From the NCBI GenBank assembly GCA_019119165.1, contig DWXO01000021.1:1-64000 (forward strand): 64,000 bases of DNA, in the 5' to 3' direction. Source of the stretch: Candidatus Flavonifractor intestinigallinarum. Its GTDB lineage: Bacteria > Bacillota > Clostridia > Oscillospirales > Oscillospiraceae. The position numbers and the translations under genes were made by a program. Within the stretch, counting starts at the first letter, position 1, and every line of letters begins with the position of its first letter. Shown here piece after piece: positions 46,286-54,470 of this stretch. The notes under the pieces are model-generated. The model was not told where the DNA came from, made no database searches, and saw only the letters and a program-made list of their open reading frames with translations.

Positions 46286-46452
46286 TCTGGCGGTGTGTGG
46301 GCCGATGAGGGCATCGGCCCCTACGTCTCCAATCCCCTCGGAGAGCGGAGGGGGTATCGCGCCGCTTGCGGCGCGTATCTAGGGGGAACTGGTTCCCTCT
46401 GGACGGCGCGGACGTAATACCTGCGTTTCCCGCAGGAAACGCCCGCGCCGTG
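46286..46452. repeat. Palindrome-rich insert between the crt tails
   Basis: A 167-base segment with several palindromes: GGGCCGATGAGGGCATCGGCCC, CGCGCCGCTTGCGGCGCG and CTGCGTTTCCCGCAG. The first resembles the REP-type units common between genes of this group. No open frame is supported. Confidence 0.7.
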
Positions 46453-46476
46453 GAGAAGCACTTCCAGAACAAGTAA
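46453..46476 (+). repeat. Direct repeat copy 2: vestigial crt tail
   Basis: Second copy of the crt 3' end, reading in frame to a TAA stop but lacking any upstream coding sequence. Together with copy 1 it brackets the insert. Confidence 0.88.
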
Positions 46477-46547
46477 GGAAGTTCGGCGAATTTGATTCAG
46501 CAAACCAACTACATACATTTATAGTATTTGAAAAGAGGTTTTCTGCT

Positions 46548-47399
46548 ATGAAAAAGATTGTTGTCATCGGCGGCGGCACCATGGGCCTGGATATCGCTCA
46601 GGTCTTTGCCAAGAAGGATTTTGACGTTGTGGTCCGCGACATCAACGACGACATCATCAAGGCATCCGAGGCCCGCCTGAACAAGAGCCTGGACAAGCTG
46701 GTGGCCAAGGGCAAGATGGACGAGGCCAAGAAGGCCGACATCCTGGCCCGCATGAGCTTCACCACCGATCTGAAGGCTGCCGCCGACGCCGACCTGGTGG
46801 TTGAGGCCGCCATCGAGAACCTGGACATCAAGAAGAGCATCTTTGCCGAGCTGGACAGCATCTGCAAGCCCGAGACCATCCTGGCCTCCAACACCTCTTC
46901 CATCTCCATCACCGCTATCGCCGCCGCCACCAAGCGGGCCGACAAGTTTATCGGTATGCACTTCTTCAACCCCGCCACGGTCATGAAGCTGGTGGAGGTC
47001 ATCCGGGGCGCTCACACCTCCGACGAGACCTTCAAGACCATCAGCGACCTGTCCGTGGAGATCGGCAAGGAGCCTGTTGAGGTCAACGAGGCCCCCGGCT
47101 TCGTGGTCAACAAGATCCTGATCCCCATGATCAACGAGGGCATCGACCTGGTGTACACCGGCGTGGCTTCCGTGGAGGGTGTTGACACCGCCATGAAGCT
47201 GGGCGCCAACCACCCCATGGGCCCCCTGGCTCTGGGCGATCTGGTGGGCCTGGACGTGTGCCTGGCCATCATGGACACCCTGTACAACGAGACCCACGAT
47301 CCCAAGTACCGCGCCTCTCTGCTGCTGCGGAAGATGGTCCGCGCCGGCAAGCTGGGCCGCAAGACCGGCATCGGCTTCTACGACTACACCAAGAAGTAA
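46548..47399 (+). CDS. hbd: 3-hydroxybutyryl-CoA dehydrogenase
   Basis: Encodes 283 residues, the family size. The Rossmann motif is [17 protein letters not shown]; the catalytic histidine lies in [16 protein letters not shown], and the C-terminal domain starts at [16 protein letters not shown] with [15 protein letters not shown]. It reduces acetoacetyl-CoA with NAD(P)H. The RBS (AAAGAGGT) is moderate. The separation from crt (262 bases) is caused by the repeat insertion. Confidence 0.96.
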   Translation: MKKIVVIGGGTMGLDIAQVFAKKDFDVVVRDINDDIIKASEARLNKSLDKLVAKGKMDEAKKADILARMSFTTDLKAAADADLVVEAAIENLDIKKSIFAELDSICKPETILASNTSSISITAIAAATKRADKFIGMHFFNPATVMKLVEVIRGAHTSDETFKTISDLSVEIGKEPVEVNEAPGFVVNKILIPMINEGIDLVYTGVASVEGVDTAMKLGANHPMGPLALGDLVGLDVCLAIMDTLYNETHDPKYRASLLLRKMVRAGKLGRKTGIGFYDYTKK

Positions 47400-47426
47400 G
47401 AAGCCAGTTCATACTGCGCAAAACGA

Positions 47427-47455
47427 CGGGCGGGAGCCTAAAACACTCCCGCCCG
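47427..47455. repeat. Stem-loop between hbd and bcd
   Basis: CGGGCGGGAG (47427-47436) pairs with CTCCCGCCCG (47446-47455). The downstream tract CCGTTGTG is not a proper T-run, so read-through into bcd is expected; it may stabilise the upstream mRNA. Confidence 0.65.
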
Positions 47456-47491
47456 CCGTTGTGAAATACATATCTAGGAGGAAGGCAACAA

Positions 47492-48652
47492 ATGGATCTG
47501 CACCTTTCCAAAGAGCAGGAAATGCTCCGCAAGATGTACCGTGACTTTGCCGAAAACGAAGTCAAGCCCCTGGCTGAGTGGGTGGACGAGAACGAGGCGT
47601 TCCCCGAGGAGACCGTCAAGAAGATGGCCAAGCTGGGCATGATGGGCATCTATTTCCCCAAGGAGTATGGCGGCGCCGGCGCGGACGTTCTGTCCTACGT
47701 CATGGCCGTCGAGGAGATGAGCAAGGTCTGTGGTACCACCGGCGTTATCATCTCCGCTCACACCTCCCTGTGCTGCGCTCCCATCTATGAGAACGGCACC
47801 GAGGAGCAGAAGATGAAGTATCTGCCCAAGCTGTGCTCCGGCGAGTGGATCGGCGCCTTCGGCCTGACCGAGCCCGGCGCCGGCACCGACGCCCAGGGTC
47901 AGCAGACCACCGCCGTGAAGGACGAGAACGGCAACTGGGTGCTCAACGGCTCCAAGATCTTCATCACCAACGCCGGCTATGCCAACGTGTTCGTGATCTT
48001 CGCCATCACCGGTATCTCCACCGACAAGCGCGGCCGCAAGAAGAAGGAAATCTCCGCCTTCATCGTGGAGCGCACCGATCCCGGCTTCTCCGTGGGCAAG
48101 CACGAGAAGAAGATGGGCATCAAGGGCTCCTCCACCTGCGAGCTGATCATGGAGGACTGCGTGATCCCCGCCGACCGTCTGCTGGGCAAGCAGGGCAAGG
48201 GCTTCGGCATTGCCATGAAGACCCTGGACGGCGGCCGTATCGGTATCGCCTCCCAGGCTCTGGGCCTGGCCGAGGGCGCCATCGAGGAGACCATCAAGTA
48301 CACCAAGGAGCGTGTCCAGTTCGGTAAGCGCATTTCCCAGTTCCAGAACACCCAGTTCCAGCTGGCTGATATGCACGCCAAGACCGAGGCTGCCAAGTGG
48401 CTGGTTTACTCCGCCGCTATGAAGAAGCAGAACCATGAGCCCTACACCATGGACGCTGCCATGGCCAAGCTGTTCGCCGCCGAGACCGCCAGCGACGTGA
48501 CCCGCCGCTGCGTGCAGCTGTTCGGTGGCTACGGCTACACCCGTGAGTACCCCGTGGAGCGCATGATGCGCGACGCCAAGATCACTGAGATCTACGAGGG
48601 CACCAGCGAGGTCCAGCGCATGGTCATTTCTGCCAACCTGGGCGTGAACTAA
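47492..48652 (+). CDS. bcd: Butyryl-CoA dehydrogenase
   Basis: Encodes 386 residues of the acyl-CoA dehydrogenase family. FAD and substrate motifs are GAFGLTEPGAGTDA, FITNAGYA and GIKGSSTCELIMEDC; the catalytic glutamate is near residue 368 in ITEIYEGTSEVQRMV. With EtfAB it reduces crotonyl-CoA to butyryl-CoA, probably coupled to ferredoxin reduction by electron bifurcation. RBS TAGGAGGAAGG. It is followed by etfB after 23 bases. Confidence 0.96.
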   Translation: MDLHLSKEQEMLRKMYRDFAENEVKPLAEWVDENEAFPEETVKKMAKLGMMGIYFPKEYGGAGADVLSYVMAVEEMSKVCGTTGVIISAHTSLCCAPIYENGTEEQKMKYLPKLCSGEWIGAFGLTEPGAGTDAQGQQTTAVKDENGNWVLNGSKIFITNAGYANVFVIFAITGISTDKRGRKKKEISAFIVERTDPGFSVGKHEKKMGIKGSSTCELIMEDCVIPADRLLGKQGKGFGIAMKTLDGGRIGIASQALGLAEGAIEETIKYTKERVQFGKRISQFQNTQFQLADMHAKTEAAKWLVYSAAMKKQNHEPYTMDAAMAKLFAAETASDVTRRCVQLFGGYGYTREYPVERMMRDAKITEIYEGTSEVQRMVISANLGVN

Positions 48653-48675
48653 AGGAACTGGAGGGAAGTTACGAT

Positions 48676-49476
48676 ATGAAATGCATCGTTTGTGTTAAGC
48701 AGGTCCCGGATACCTCCGGTGTGGTGGCGGTGAAGGAAGACGGCACCATGGACCGTGCCGCCATGGCTACCATCACCAACCACGACGACCTGGCTGCTGT
48801 TGAGGCCGCTCTGCGCATCAAGGATGCCACCGGCTGCAAGGTGGTTGTGGTCTCCATGGGCCCCCCGCCCGCCGAGGGTATGCTCCGCGAGCTGCTGGCC
48901 ATGGGCTGCGACGAGGCCGTTCTGGTCTCCGCCCGTGAGTTCGGCGGTTCCGATACTTACGCCACCTCTCAGATCCTGGCTGCCGCCATCAAGAAGATCG
49001 GCGTGGACGACGACGATATCGTGTTCTGTGGCCGTCAGGCCATCGACGGCGATACCGCTCAGGTCGGTCCCCAGATCGCTGAGAAGCTGAACCTGCCCCA
49101 GGTCTCCTATGTGGCCGAGATCAACGTGGACGGCAAGGCTGTCACCGTGAAGCGTCTGCTGGAGGACGGCTACATGACCATCAAGGTCCAGACCCCCTGC
49201 CTGCTGACCTGCGTGAAGGAGCTCAACGATGCCCGCTACATGAGCGTGGGCGGCATCATGGAGTGCTACCAGAAGCCTCTGGAAGTGTACAACTATGAGA
49301 CTCTGAAGGACGATCCCCTGATTGATGTTACTACCATCGGCCTGAAGGGCTCTCCCACCAATGTGTACAAGTCCTTCTCTCCCCCGGTGAAGGGCGCCGG
49401 TATGATGATGGAGGGCGCCGATAAGGCGACTGTCGAGAAGCTGGTCTCCATCCTCAACGACAAGCACATTATCTGA
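48676..49476 (+). CDS. etfB: Electron transfer flavoprotein beta subunit
   Basis: Encodes 266 residues. N-terminal MKCIVCVKQVPDT, nucleotide-binding VVVSMGPPPAEGMLRELLAMG and DIVFCGRQAIDGDTAQVGP are family hallmarks. In bifurcating Etf proteins of butyrate producers this subunit carries an additional FAD and takes NADH electrons. Position between bcd and etfA supports that role. Confidence 0.95.
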   Translation: MKCIVCVKQVPDTSGVVAVKEDGTMDRAAMATITNHDDLAAVEAALRIKDATGCKVVVVSMGPPPAEGMLRELLAMGCDEAVLVSAREFGGSDTYATSQILAAAIKKIGVDDDDIVFCGRQAIDGDTAQVGPQIAEKLNLPQVSYVAEINVDGKAVTVKRLLEDGYMTIKVQTPCLLTCVKELNDARYMSVGGIMECYQKPLEVYNYETLKDDPLIDVTTIGLKGSPTNVYKSFSPPVKGAGMMMEGADKATVEKLVSILNDKHII

Positions 49477-49495
49477 TTGAAAGGAGAGCAATAGA

Positions 49496-50599
49496 ATGGC
49501 TTTCAATAGTAGCGATACCGCCGCCTTCAAGGGCGTATGGGTTTTCTGTGAGCAGCGCGAGGGCGTTATCATGTCCACCAGCTACCAGCTCCTCTCCGAG
49601 GGCCGTAAGCTGGCCAACGACCTGGGCGTTGAGCTGTGCGGCGTGGTCCTGGGCAAGGACATCAAGGAAGAGTACCTGAAGGCTCTGGGCGGCTACGGCG
49701 CCGACAAGGTGTACTACTGCAACCACGAGCTGCTGGACGTTTACACCACCGACGCCTACACCAAGGTCATCTGCGACCTGGTGGAGGACAAGAAGCCCGA
49801 GATCTTCCTCATCGGCGCCACCAACATCGGTCGTGACCTGGGCCCCCGCTGCGCTGCCCGGCTGCACACCGGTCTGACCGCCGACTGTACCCACCTGGAC
49901 GTGGACGTGGCCAAGTACAAGGAGTTCCTGAAGACCACCTCCACCATCGACGTGGATAACACCGTGTTCGAGGAGAACACCAACCTGAAGATGACCCGTC
50001 CCGCTTTCGGCGGTCACCTGATGGCCACCATCATCTGCCCCCGCTTCCGTCCCCAGATGTCCACCGTCCGTCCCGGCGTGATGCAGACCCAGCCCTACGA
50101 CGAGGCCGGCGCTGCCAAGACCGAGATCGTCAACGTGGATGTGGCCCTGTCCAAGGACGACATCCATGTGGACGTCATCGAGGTCAAGAAGGCCGCCAAG
50201 AAGCTGGTTGACCTGATCGGCGCCGACGTTGTGGTCTCCGTGGGCCGCGGCATCAGCAAGGACGTTGAGGGCGGCATCAAGCTGGCCGAGGAGCTGGCTT
50301 CCGTCCTGGGCGGCGTTGTGGGTTCCTCCCGTGCCTGCGTGGACGCCGGCTGGATCACTGCCGACCATCAGGTCGGCCAGACCGGCAAGACCGTCCATCC
50401 CCGCATCTATGTTGCTCTGGGTATCTCCGGCGCCATCCAGCACCTGGCTGGTATGCAGGACTCCGAGTGCATCATCGCGGTGAACAAGAACGAGTCCGCC
50501 CCCATCTTCGACGTGGCTTCCTACGGCATCTGCGGCGACCTGTACAAGGTTACCCCCATGCTCATCGAGGCCATCCGGGCTGCCAAGGCTGCCAAGTAA
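49496..50599 (+). CDS. etfA: Electron transfer flavoprotein alpha subunit
   Basis: Encodes 367 residues. The C-terminal FAD domain has VSVGRGISKDVEGG, LGGVVGSSRACVDAGW, HQVGQTGKTVHP and YVALGISGAIQHLAGM. The N-terminal extension (about 1-25) is slightly longer than in simple Etf. With EtfB and Bcd it forms the crotonyl-CoA-reducing complex. The start follows AAAGGAG. Last gene of the operon. Confidence 0.95.
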   Translation: MAFNSSDTAAFKGVWVFCEQREGVIMSTSYQLLSEGRKLANDLGVELCGVVLGKDIKEEYLKALGGYGADKVYYCNHELLDVYTTDAYTKVICDLVEDKKPEIFLIGATNIGRDLGPRCAARLHTGLTADCTHLDVDVAKYKEFLKTTSTIDVDNTVFEENTNLKMTRPAFGGHLMATIICPRFRPQMSTVRPGVMQTQPYDEAGAAKTEIVNVDVALSKDDIHVDVIEVKKAAKKLVDLIGADVVVSVGRGISKDVEGGIKLAEELASVLGGVVGSSRACVDAGWITADHQVGQTGKTVHPRIYVALGISGAIQHLAGMQDSECIIAVNKNESAPIFDVASYGICGDLYKVTPMLIEAIRAAKAAK

Positions 50600-50613
50600 G
50601 ATCCTTTACATCC

Positions 50614-50648
50614 AAAATCACCGGCTGGATTCCAGCCGGTGATTTTTT
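50614..50648 (+). terminator. Terminator of the butyrate operon
   Basis: AAAATCACCGGCTGG and CCAGCCGGTGATTTT form a 15-bp stem with a short loop, followed by T. Confidence 0.94.
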
Positions 50649-50715
50649 ATTGGGAGAATCATTGCGGAAGGGGACGGAATGGGATATACTGATAAGCCGT
50701 GAGGAGGTGAGGAGA

Positions 50716-51585
50716 ATGTTGGAACGCCATCCCAACAGTGTGCTGCTGCTGGGCGTGGTGGGGATCTCCATCTCCGCCATCCTGGTGCGCTACTCCCAGG
50801 CCCCTTCGGTGATCACCGCCGTATACCGCCTGGGCTGGACGGTGTTGCTGCTGCTGCCGGCGGTGCTTACAAAGTTCCGGCAGGAGCTAAAGCAGGTACG
50901 GGGGAAGGACGTGCTGCTGTGTACCCTCAGCGGCATTTGTCTGGCCCTCCATTTTCTCACCTGGTTTGAGTCCCTGAAATGGACCGGCGTGGCGGTGTCC
51001 ACTGTTCTGGTGAGTACGGAGGTTATCTTTACAGCTCTGGGCTTTGCCCTCTTTCTCAAGGGGAAGATCCCGCCCCTGGGGGTGGCAGCCATCCTGCTGG
51101 CCTTCGGCGGCAGCGTCCTGTTGGCCCTGGCGGGAGGGGGAACGGGCAGCGCATGGTATGGAAATGTGCTGGCATTGGCGGCAGCTTTCTTTGTCGCTCT
51201 GTATACTTTGATTGGAAGAATACAGAGAGGATACCTTTCCACCACCGTTTACACCTTTTTGACCTATCTGGCCTGCTTCCTGACCCTGCTGCTCATGGCT
51301 GTGGCCAGCGGTACCCCCCTGGTGGGCTACGGCGGGCGGGAGTGGCTCATCGGCCTGGGGCTGGCGGTGCTGTGTACCCTTATGGGCCACAGCCTGTTCA
51401 GCTGGTGCCTGAAATTTCTCTCCCCCGCCTATGTGTCGGCGGCAAAGCTGTGCGAACCGGTGTTCTCCGGCGCTCTGGCCGTCCCCCTGTTCGGAGAGAT
51501 CCCCACCCCCATGCAGCTGCTGGGGGCGGCGGTCATCTTGGGGGCGGTGCTCCTCTACACCTGGGCGGAGGGGCGGCAGTCCTGA
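50716..51585 (+). CDS. EamA/DMT family transporter
   Basis: Encodes 289 residues with ten hydrophobic segments in two EamA repeats (about 5-140 and 150-285); SQAPSVITAVYRLGWTVLLL and KFLSPAYVSAAKLCEPVFSGAL are typical of drug/metabolite transporters. Substrate unknown. ATG 50716 lies behind GAGGAGGTGAGGAG; the longer upstream frame runs through the etfA end and the terminator and is not credible. Confidence 0.88.
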   Translation: MLERHPNSVLLLGVVGISISAILVRYSQAPSVITAVYRLGWTVLLLLPAVLTKFRQELKQVRGKDVLLCTLSGICLALHFLTWFESLKWTGVAVSTVLVSTEVIFTALGFALFLKGKIPPLGVAAILLAFGGSVLLALAGGGTGSAWYGNVLALAAAFFVALYTLIGRIQRGYLSTTVYTFLTYLACFLTLLLMAVASGTPLVGYGGREWLIGLGLAVLCTLMGHSLFSWCLKFLSPAYVSAAKLCEPVFSGALAVPLFGEIPTPMQLLGAAVILGAVLLYTWAEGRQS

Positions 51586-51627
51586 CCCCCTTTGGCGATT
51601 TGTGACGAAAGAATACGAATGGTTGTA

Positions 51628-51656
51628 CTTTACAATTTATGGTAAAGATGTATAAT
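51628..51656 (+). promoter_or_regulatory. Promoter with inverted repeat upstream of the 82-residue gene
   Basis: TTTACA (51629-51634) and TATAAT (51651-51656) are spaced by 16 bases. CTTTAC (51628-51633) and GTAAAG (51642-51647) are an exact inverted repeat across the -35 and spacer, a possible operator. Confidence 0.7.
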
Positions 51657-51690
51657 TGAGTCATAGAATCGTACAAAGGGGGAGGACGCC

Positions 51691-51939
51691 ATGAAAGAGC
51701 TGCTGCTGGAGAGCCCGGAGGGCTGTGGGTACCGCTACGCCATTCTGGTGGACGAGATGGCGGTGGGGGGACTGTGCTGCGAGAGTTACGGCATCAAGGT
51801 CACCGGGCCGGACGGGGACAGCCAGGCGGTGCCCAACATCACGGTAAGCGCCGGGCGGATTGACGAACTGGCTGAGTTGGTCTGCCGCAACCAGGTGTCG
51901 CCGGTGACCCTGCGGGATGTGGTGGAGGACTGGCTGTAA
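51691..51939 (+). CDS. DUF6514-like small protein
   Basis: Encodes 82 residues after a GGGGGAGGA site. The pattern (a strand YRYAILVDE, YGIKVTG, then ITVSAGRIDELAELVCRN and LRDVVEDWL at the C-terminus) is reminiscent of the DUF6514 group of Clostridia. The function is unknown. It has its own promoter and no co-directional partner close by. Confidence 0.7.
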   Translation: MKELLLESPEGCGYRYAILVDEMAVGGLCCESYGIKVTGPDGDSQAVPNITVSAGRIDELAELVCRNQVSPVTLRDVVEDWL

Positions 51940-51979
51940 GAGAAATGGATAACAATGCAGCACAATTGGATTCTTTGCA

Positions 51980-52008
51980 TTGACAGCACCGGTAAAATCG
52001 GCTATGAT
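51980..52008 (+). promoter_or_regulatory. Promoter of the NSS transporter gene
   Basis: A perfect TTGACA (51980-51985) and TATGAT (52003-52008) spaced by 17 bases. It gives a leader of about 225 bases. Confidence 0.85.
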
Positions 52009-52014
52009 AATGTC

Positions 52015-52240
52015 TGCTGAATCAACTGCTTTGTCCTCCGCTTGGGCAGACGTTCGAGAGGAAAAAAGAAAAAAACTGCTGTTCAGACGGCAAAGTAGCT
52101 TGTTTCCCGCGGTGAGGACCGCGGGAATTCTCTTTGTGGAGGGGTTTTCCTCCCGGAGAGGCAGCGGGGCCGGATGCCGGAGCTTCGGCGAAGCCGGCTC
52201 AGAAGGCCGCCCTGGGCGGCCAAACCAAGGAGGAAAGATC
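52015..52240 (+). other. Long structured leader of the NSS transporter
   Basis: The untranslated leader has three stems: CCCGCGGT/ACCGCGGG with a GAGG loop (52106-52125), a GCTTC/GAAGC stem around 52182-52194 within a GCCGG/CCGGC context, and GGCCGCC/GGCGGCC (52205-52221) directly before the AAGGAGG site. No T-run follows the stems, so control of translation is more likely than attenuation. I could not match it to a known class; it is not a clear T-box. Confidence 0.5.
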
Positions 52241-53626
52241 GTGAAAGAGAGAGAGACCTTTGCGTCCCGGCTGGGCTTCGTGCTCATCTCCGCCGGGTGC
52301 GCCATCGGCCTGGGCAACGTCTGGCGTTTCCCCTACATTGTGGGGCAATACGGCGGCGCCGCCTTTGTGCTGATCTATCTGGTGTTTCTGGTGATTATGG
52401 GTGTACCCATCATGGCCATGGAGTTCGCTGTGGGCCGGGCCAGCCGGAAGAGCATCATCGTGTCCTTTCAGGAACTGGAGCCCAAGGGCACCAAATGGCA
52501 CTGGTACGGCTGGTTCGGTATGGCGGGCAACTACCTGCTGATGATGTTCTATACCACCATTGCCGGCTGGCTGCTGATGTACTTCTTCAAGATTGCCGCC
52601 GGCCAGTTTGATGGACTGGACCAGGCGGGTGTGTCACAGGCCTATGCGGATATGACGGCTGATCCTGGCATTCAGCTGATCTTCATGGCCGTCGTAGTGG
52701 TGTTGGGCATGGTGATCTGCAGCCGGGGCCTCCGCAACGGCGTGGAGAAGGTCAACAAGTTCATGATGCTCTGTCTGCTGTGCCTGCTGGTGGTGCTGGC
52801 CATCCGGGCCATCACCCTGCCCGGCGCCATCAAGGGCCTGGAGTTCTATCTGGTGCCCAATTTCGATAACCTGATGTACGACGCCAACGGCAATTTCCGG
52901 CTGGGCGAGGCCATCTACGCCGCCATGGGGCAGTCCTTCTTTACCCTGAGCCTGGGCATCGGCGCCATGGCCATCTTCGGCAGCTACATCGGCAAAGAAC
53001 GCCGCCTCTTCGGCGAGGCTATCAGCGTGGGTATTCTGGATACCTGCGTGGCCTTTGTGGCCGGCCTGATCATCTTCCCCTCCGCCTTCGCTTTTGGGAT
53101 TAACCCTGACTCTGGCTTCAATCTCATCTTCGTCACCCTGCCCAATGTGTTTAACGCCATGTCGGGCGGGCGACTGTGGGGTGCGCTCTTCTTCGTGTTC
53201 CTCTTCTTTGCCGCCCTGTCCACCATCACCGCCGTGTTTGAGAATATTTTGGCCTGCTGGATGGACAAGTGGGGGGTGTCCCGCCGTAGGGCGGTGGCCG
53301 TCAACCTGGTGCTGATCTTCCTGCTCAGCCTGCCCTGCCTGCTGGGCAACAATGTGTGGAGCGGCGTGCAATTCCTGGGTTCCGGCATTATGGAGTGGGA
53401 GGACTTCCTGATCACCAACAACCTGCTGCCCATCGGCTCGGTGATCTATCTGCTCTTCTGCTGCCTGTCCAAGAAGGTCGCCTGGGGCTTCGACGGCTTC
53501 CTGGCCGAGGTCGACCAGGGCAAGGGGGCCCGGTTCCCCGCCAAGCTGCGGATGTATTTCACCGTGGTGGTGCCCATCATCGTGCTTATCATCTTTGTCA
53601 TGGGCTATATTGAGAAATTTGCATAA
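52241..53626 (+). CDS. Neurotransmitter:sodium symporter family transporter
   Basis: Encodes 461 residues with about eleven membrane segments. The first helix has SRLGFVLISAGCAIGLGNVWRFPY (sodium site, cited in part: GLGNVWRFPYIVG), then GGAAFVLIYLVFLVIMGVP. LeuT-like bacterial members import amino acids such as tryptophan or tyrosine with Na+. GTG 52241 stands 7 bases after AAGGAGG; the longer frame runs through the structured leader and promoter. Substrate is not shown by sequence. Confidence 0.9.
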   Translation: MKERETFASRLGFVLISAGCAIGLGNVWRFPYIVGQYGGAAFVLIYLVFLVIMGVPIMAMEFAVGRASRKSIIVSFQELEPKGTKWHWYGWFGMAGNYLLMMFYTTIAGWLLMYFFKIAAGQFDGLDQAGVSQAYADMTADPGIQLIFMAVVVVLGMVICSRGLRNGVEKVNKFMMLCLLCLLVVLAIRAITLPGAIKGLEFYLVPNFDNLMYDANGNFRLGEAIYAAMGQSFFTLSLGIGAMAIFGSYIGKERRLFGEAISVGILDTCVAFVAGLIIFPSAFAFGINPDSGFNLIFVTLPNVFNAMSGGRLWGALFFVFLFFAALSTITAVFENILACWMDKWGVSRRRAVAVNLVLIFLLSLPCLLGNNVWSGVQFLGSGIMEWEDFLITNNLLPIGSVIYLLFCCLSKKVAWGFDGFLAEVDQGKGARFPAKLRMYFTVVVPIIVLIIFVMGYIEKFA

Positions 53627-53632
53627 ACCTGC

Positions 53633-53666
53633 AAAAAAGGACCTGCCCCAGGCAGGTCCTTTTTTG
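53633..53666. terminator. Bidirectional terminator
   Basis: AAAAAAGGACCTGCC and GGCAGGTCCTTTTTT form a perfect stem with A- and T-tracts on both sides, serving the convergent NSS (+) and deacetylase (-) genes. Confidence 0.94.
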
Positions 53667-53667
53667 T

Positions 53668-54393
53668 TCATGGGTAGGCGTTCCAGTACACCTCGCCCGG
53701 GTCCAGGGAGATACCCCGGGCGGCAAAGAGCTGGTCGATGGTACAGAAATAGTAGCCCTGGGCGTGGAGTTCGTCCACAATGGCCAGGGCCGCGTCCACC
53801 GACTCCGGGTAGATGTCGTGGAGCAGGATGATCCCCCCGTCCCGGGCCTGGTTCACCACCATATTTACTACCCGGTCGGTATTTTTATCGTCCCAGTCCT
53901 CCGGATCGATGGACCAGAGAATGATGGGACAGCCCGCCCGCTGTTTCACGCCCTCGTCCCACTTGCCGTAGGGGGGCCGGAGGAGAAAGTCGTTGTGGCC
54001 CAGCAGATCCTTCAGCAGGGTGCGGGTGGACTCCACCTGGGCGTCAAAATCCGCCTGATTCAGGTCGGTGAGCTGTACATGGTCGAAGGTGTGGATGCCG
54101 ATCTGGTGGCCCTCCCGGTCCATCCGCTCCACCACGTCCTCATTGTCGGCGATCTGACAGCCGATGAGGAAAAAGGTGGCCTTCACCCCCCGCTCTGCCA
54201 GCCCGTCCAGCAGGCGGGTGGTGGTGGAGCGCCGGGGGCCGTCGTCAAAGGTGAGGGCAATGAGCCTCTGCTGGGGCAGCTGGGTGGGGGCGTCAACGGA
54301 CAGGGCCGTCCGGCGAACGCCCATGGAGCAGGTCAGACAGACCAGCGTGACCGCCAGAAGAACCACCAACCACCGCTTTTGCCTCTGACTCAC
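53668..54393 (-). CDS. Polysaccharide deacetylase (NodB/CE4 family)
   Basis: Encodes 241 residues. An N-terminal membrane anchor or signal (about 8-26) is followed by a NodB domain with the catalytic aspartates in ALTFDDGPR, the metal-binding histidines in IGIHTFDHVQL, and RPPYGKWDE; LLHDIYPES holds the late histidine. It probably acts outside the membrane on peptidoglycan or another N-acetylated glycan. The group includes the sporulation enzyme PdaA/B types, but membership cannot be decided here. Confidence 0.9.
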   Translation of the reverse strand: MSQRQKRWLVVLLAVTLVCLTCSMGVRRTALSVDAPTQLPQQRLIALTFDDGPRRSTTTRLLDGLAERGVKATFFLIGCQIADNEDVVERMDREGHQIGIHTFDHVQLTDLNQADFDAQVESTRTLLKDLLGHNDFLLRPPYGKWDEGVKQRAGCPIILWSIDPEDWDDKNTDRVVNMVVNQARDGGIILLHDIYPESVDAALAIVDELHAQGYYFCTIDQLFAARGISLDPGEVYWNAYP

Positions 54394-54470
54394 GCCCCTC
54401 GCCGCCCTTCCGCTGTTATGCCCTTAGTATGTCCGGGGCGGCGGGGAAGCTTTCACGCAAAATCTGTCAA

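Noticed and set aside
52106-52130. T-box leader before the NSS transporter
   Set aside because: The ACCGCGG match is part of a simple palindrome; the GGTGG spacing is wrong, and no stem I specifier loop or terminator was seen.
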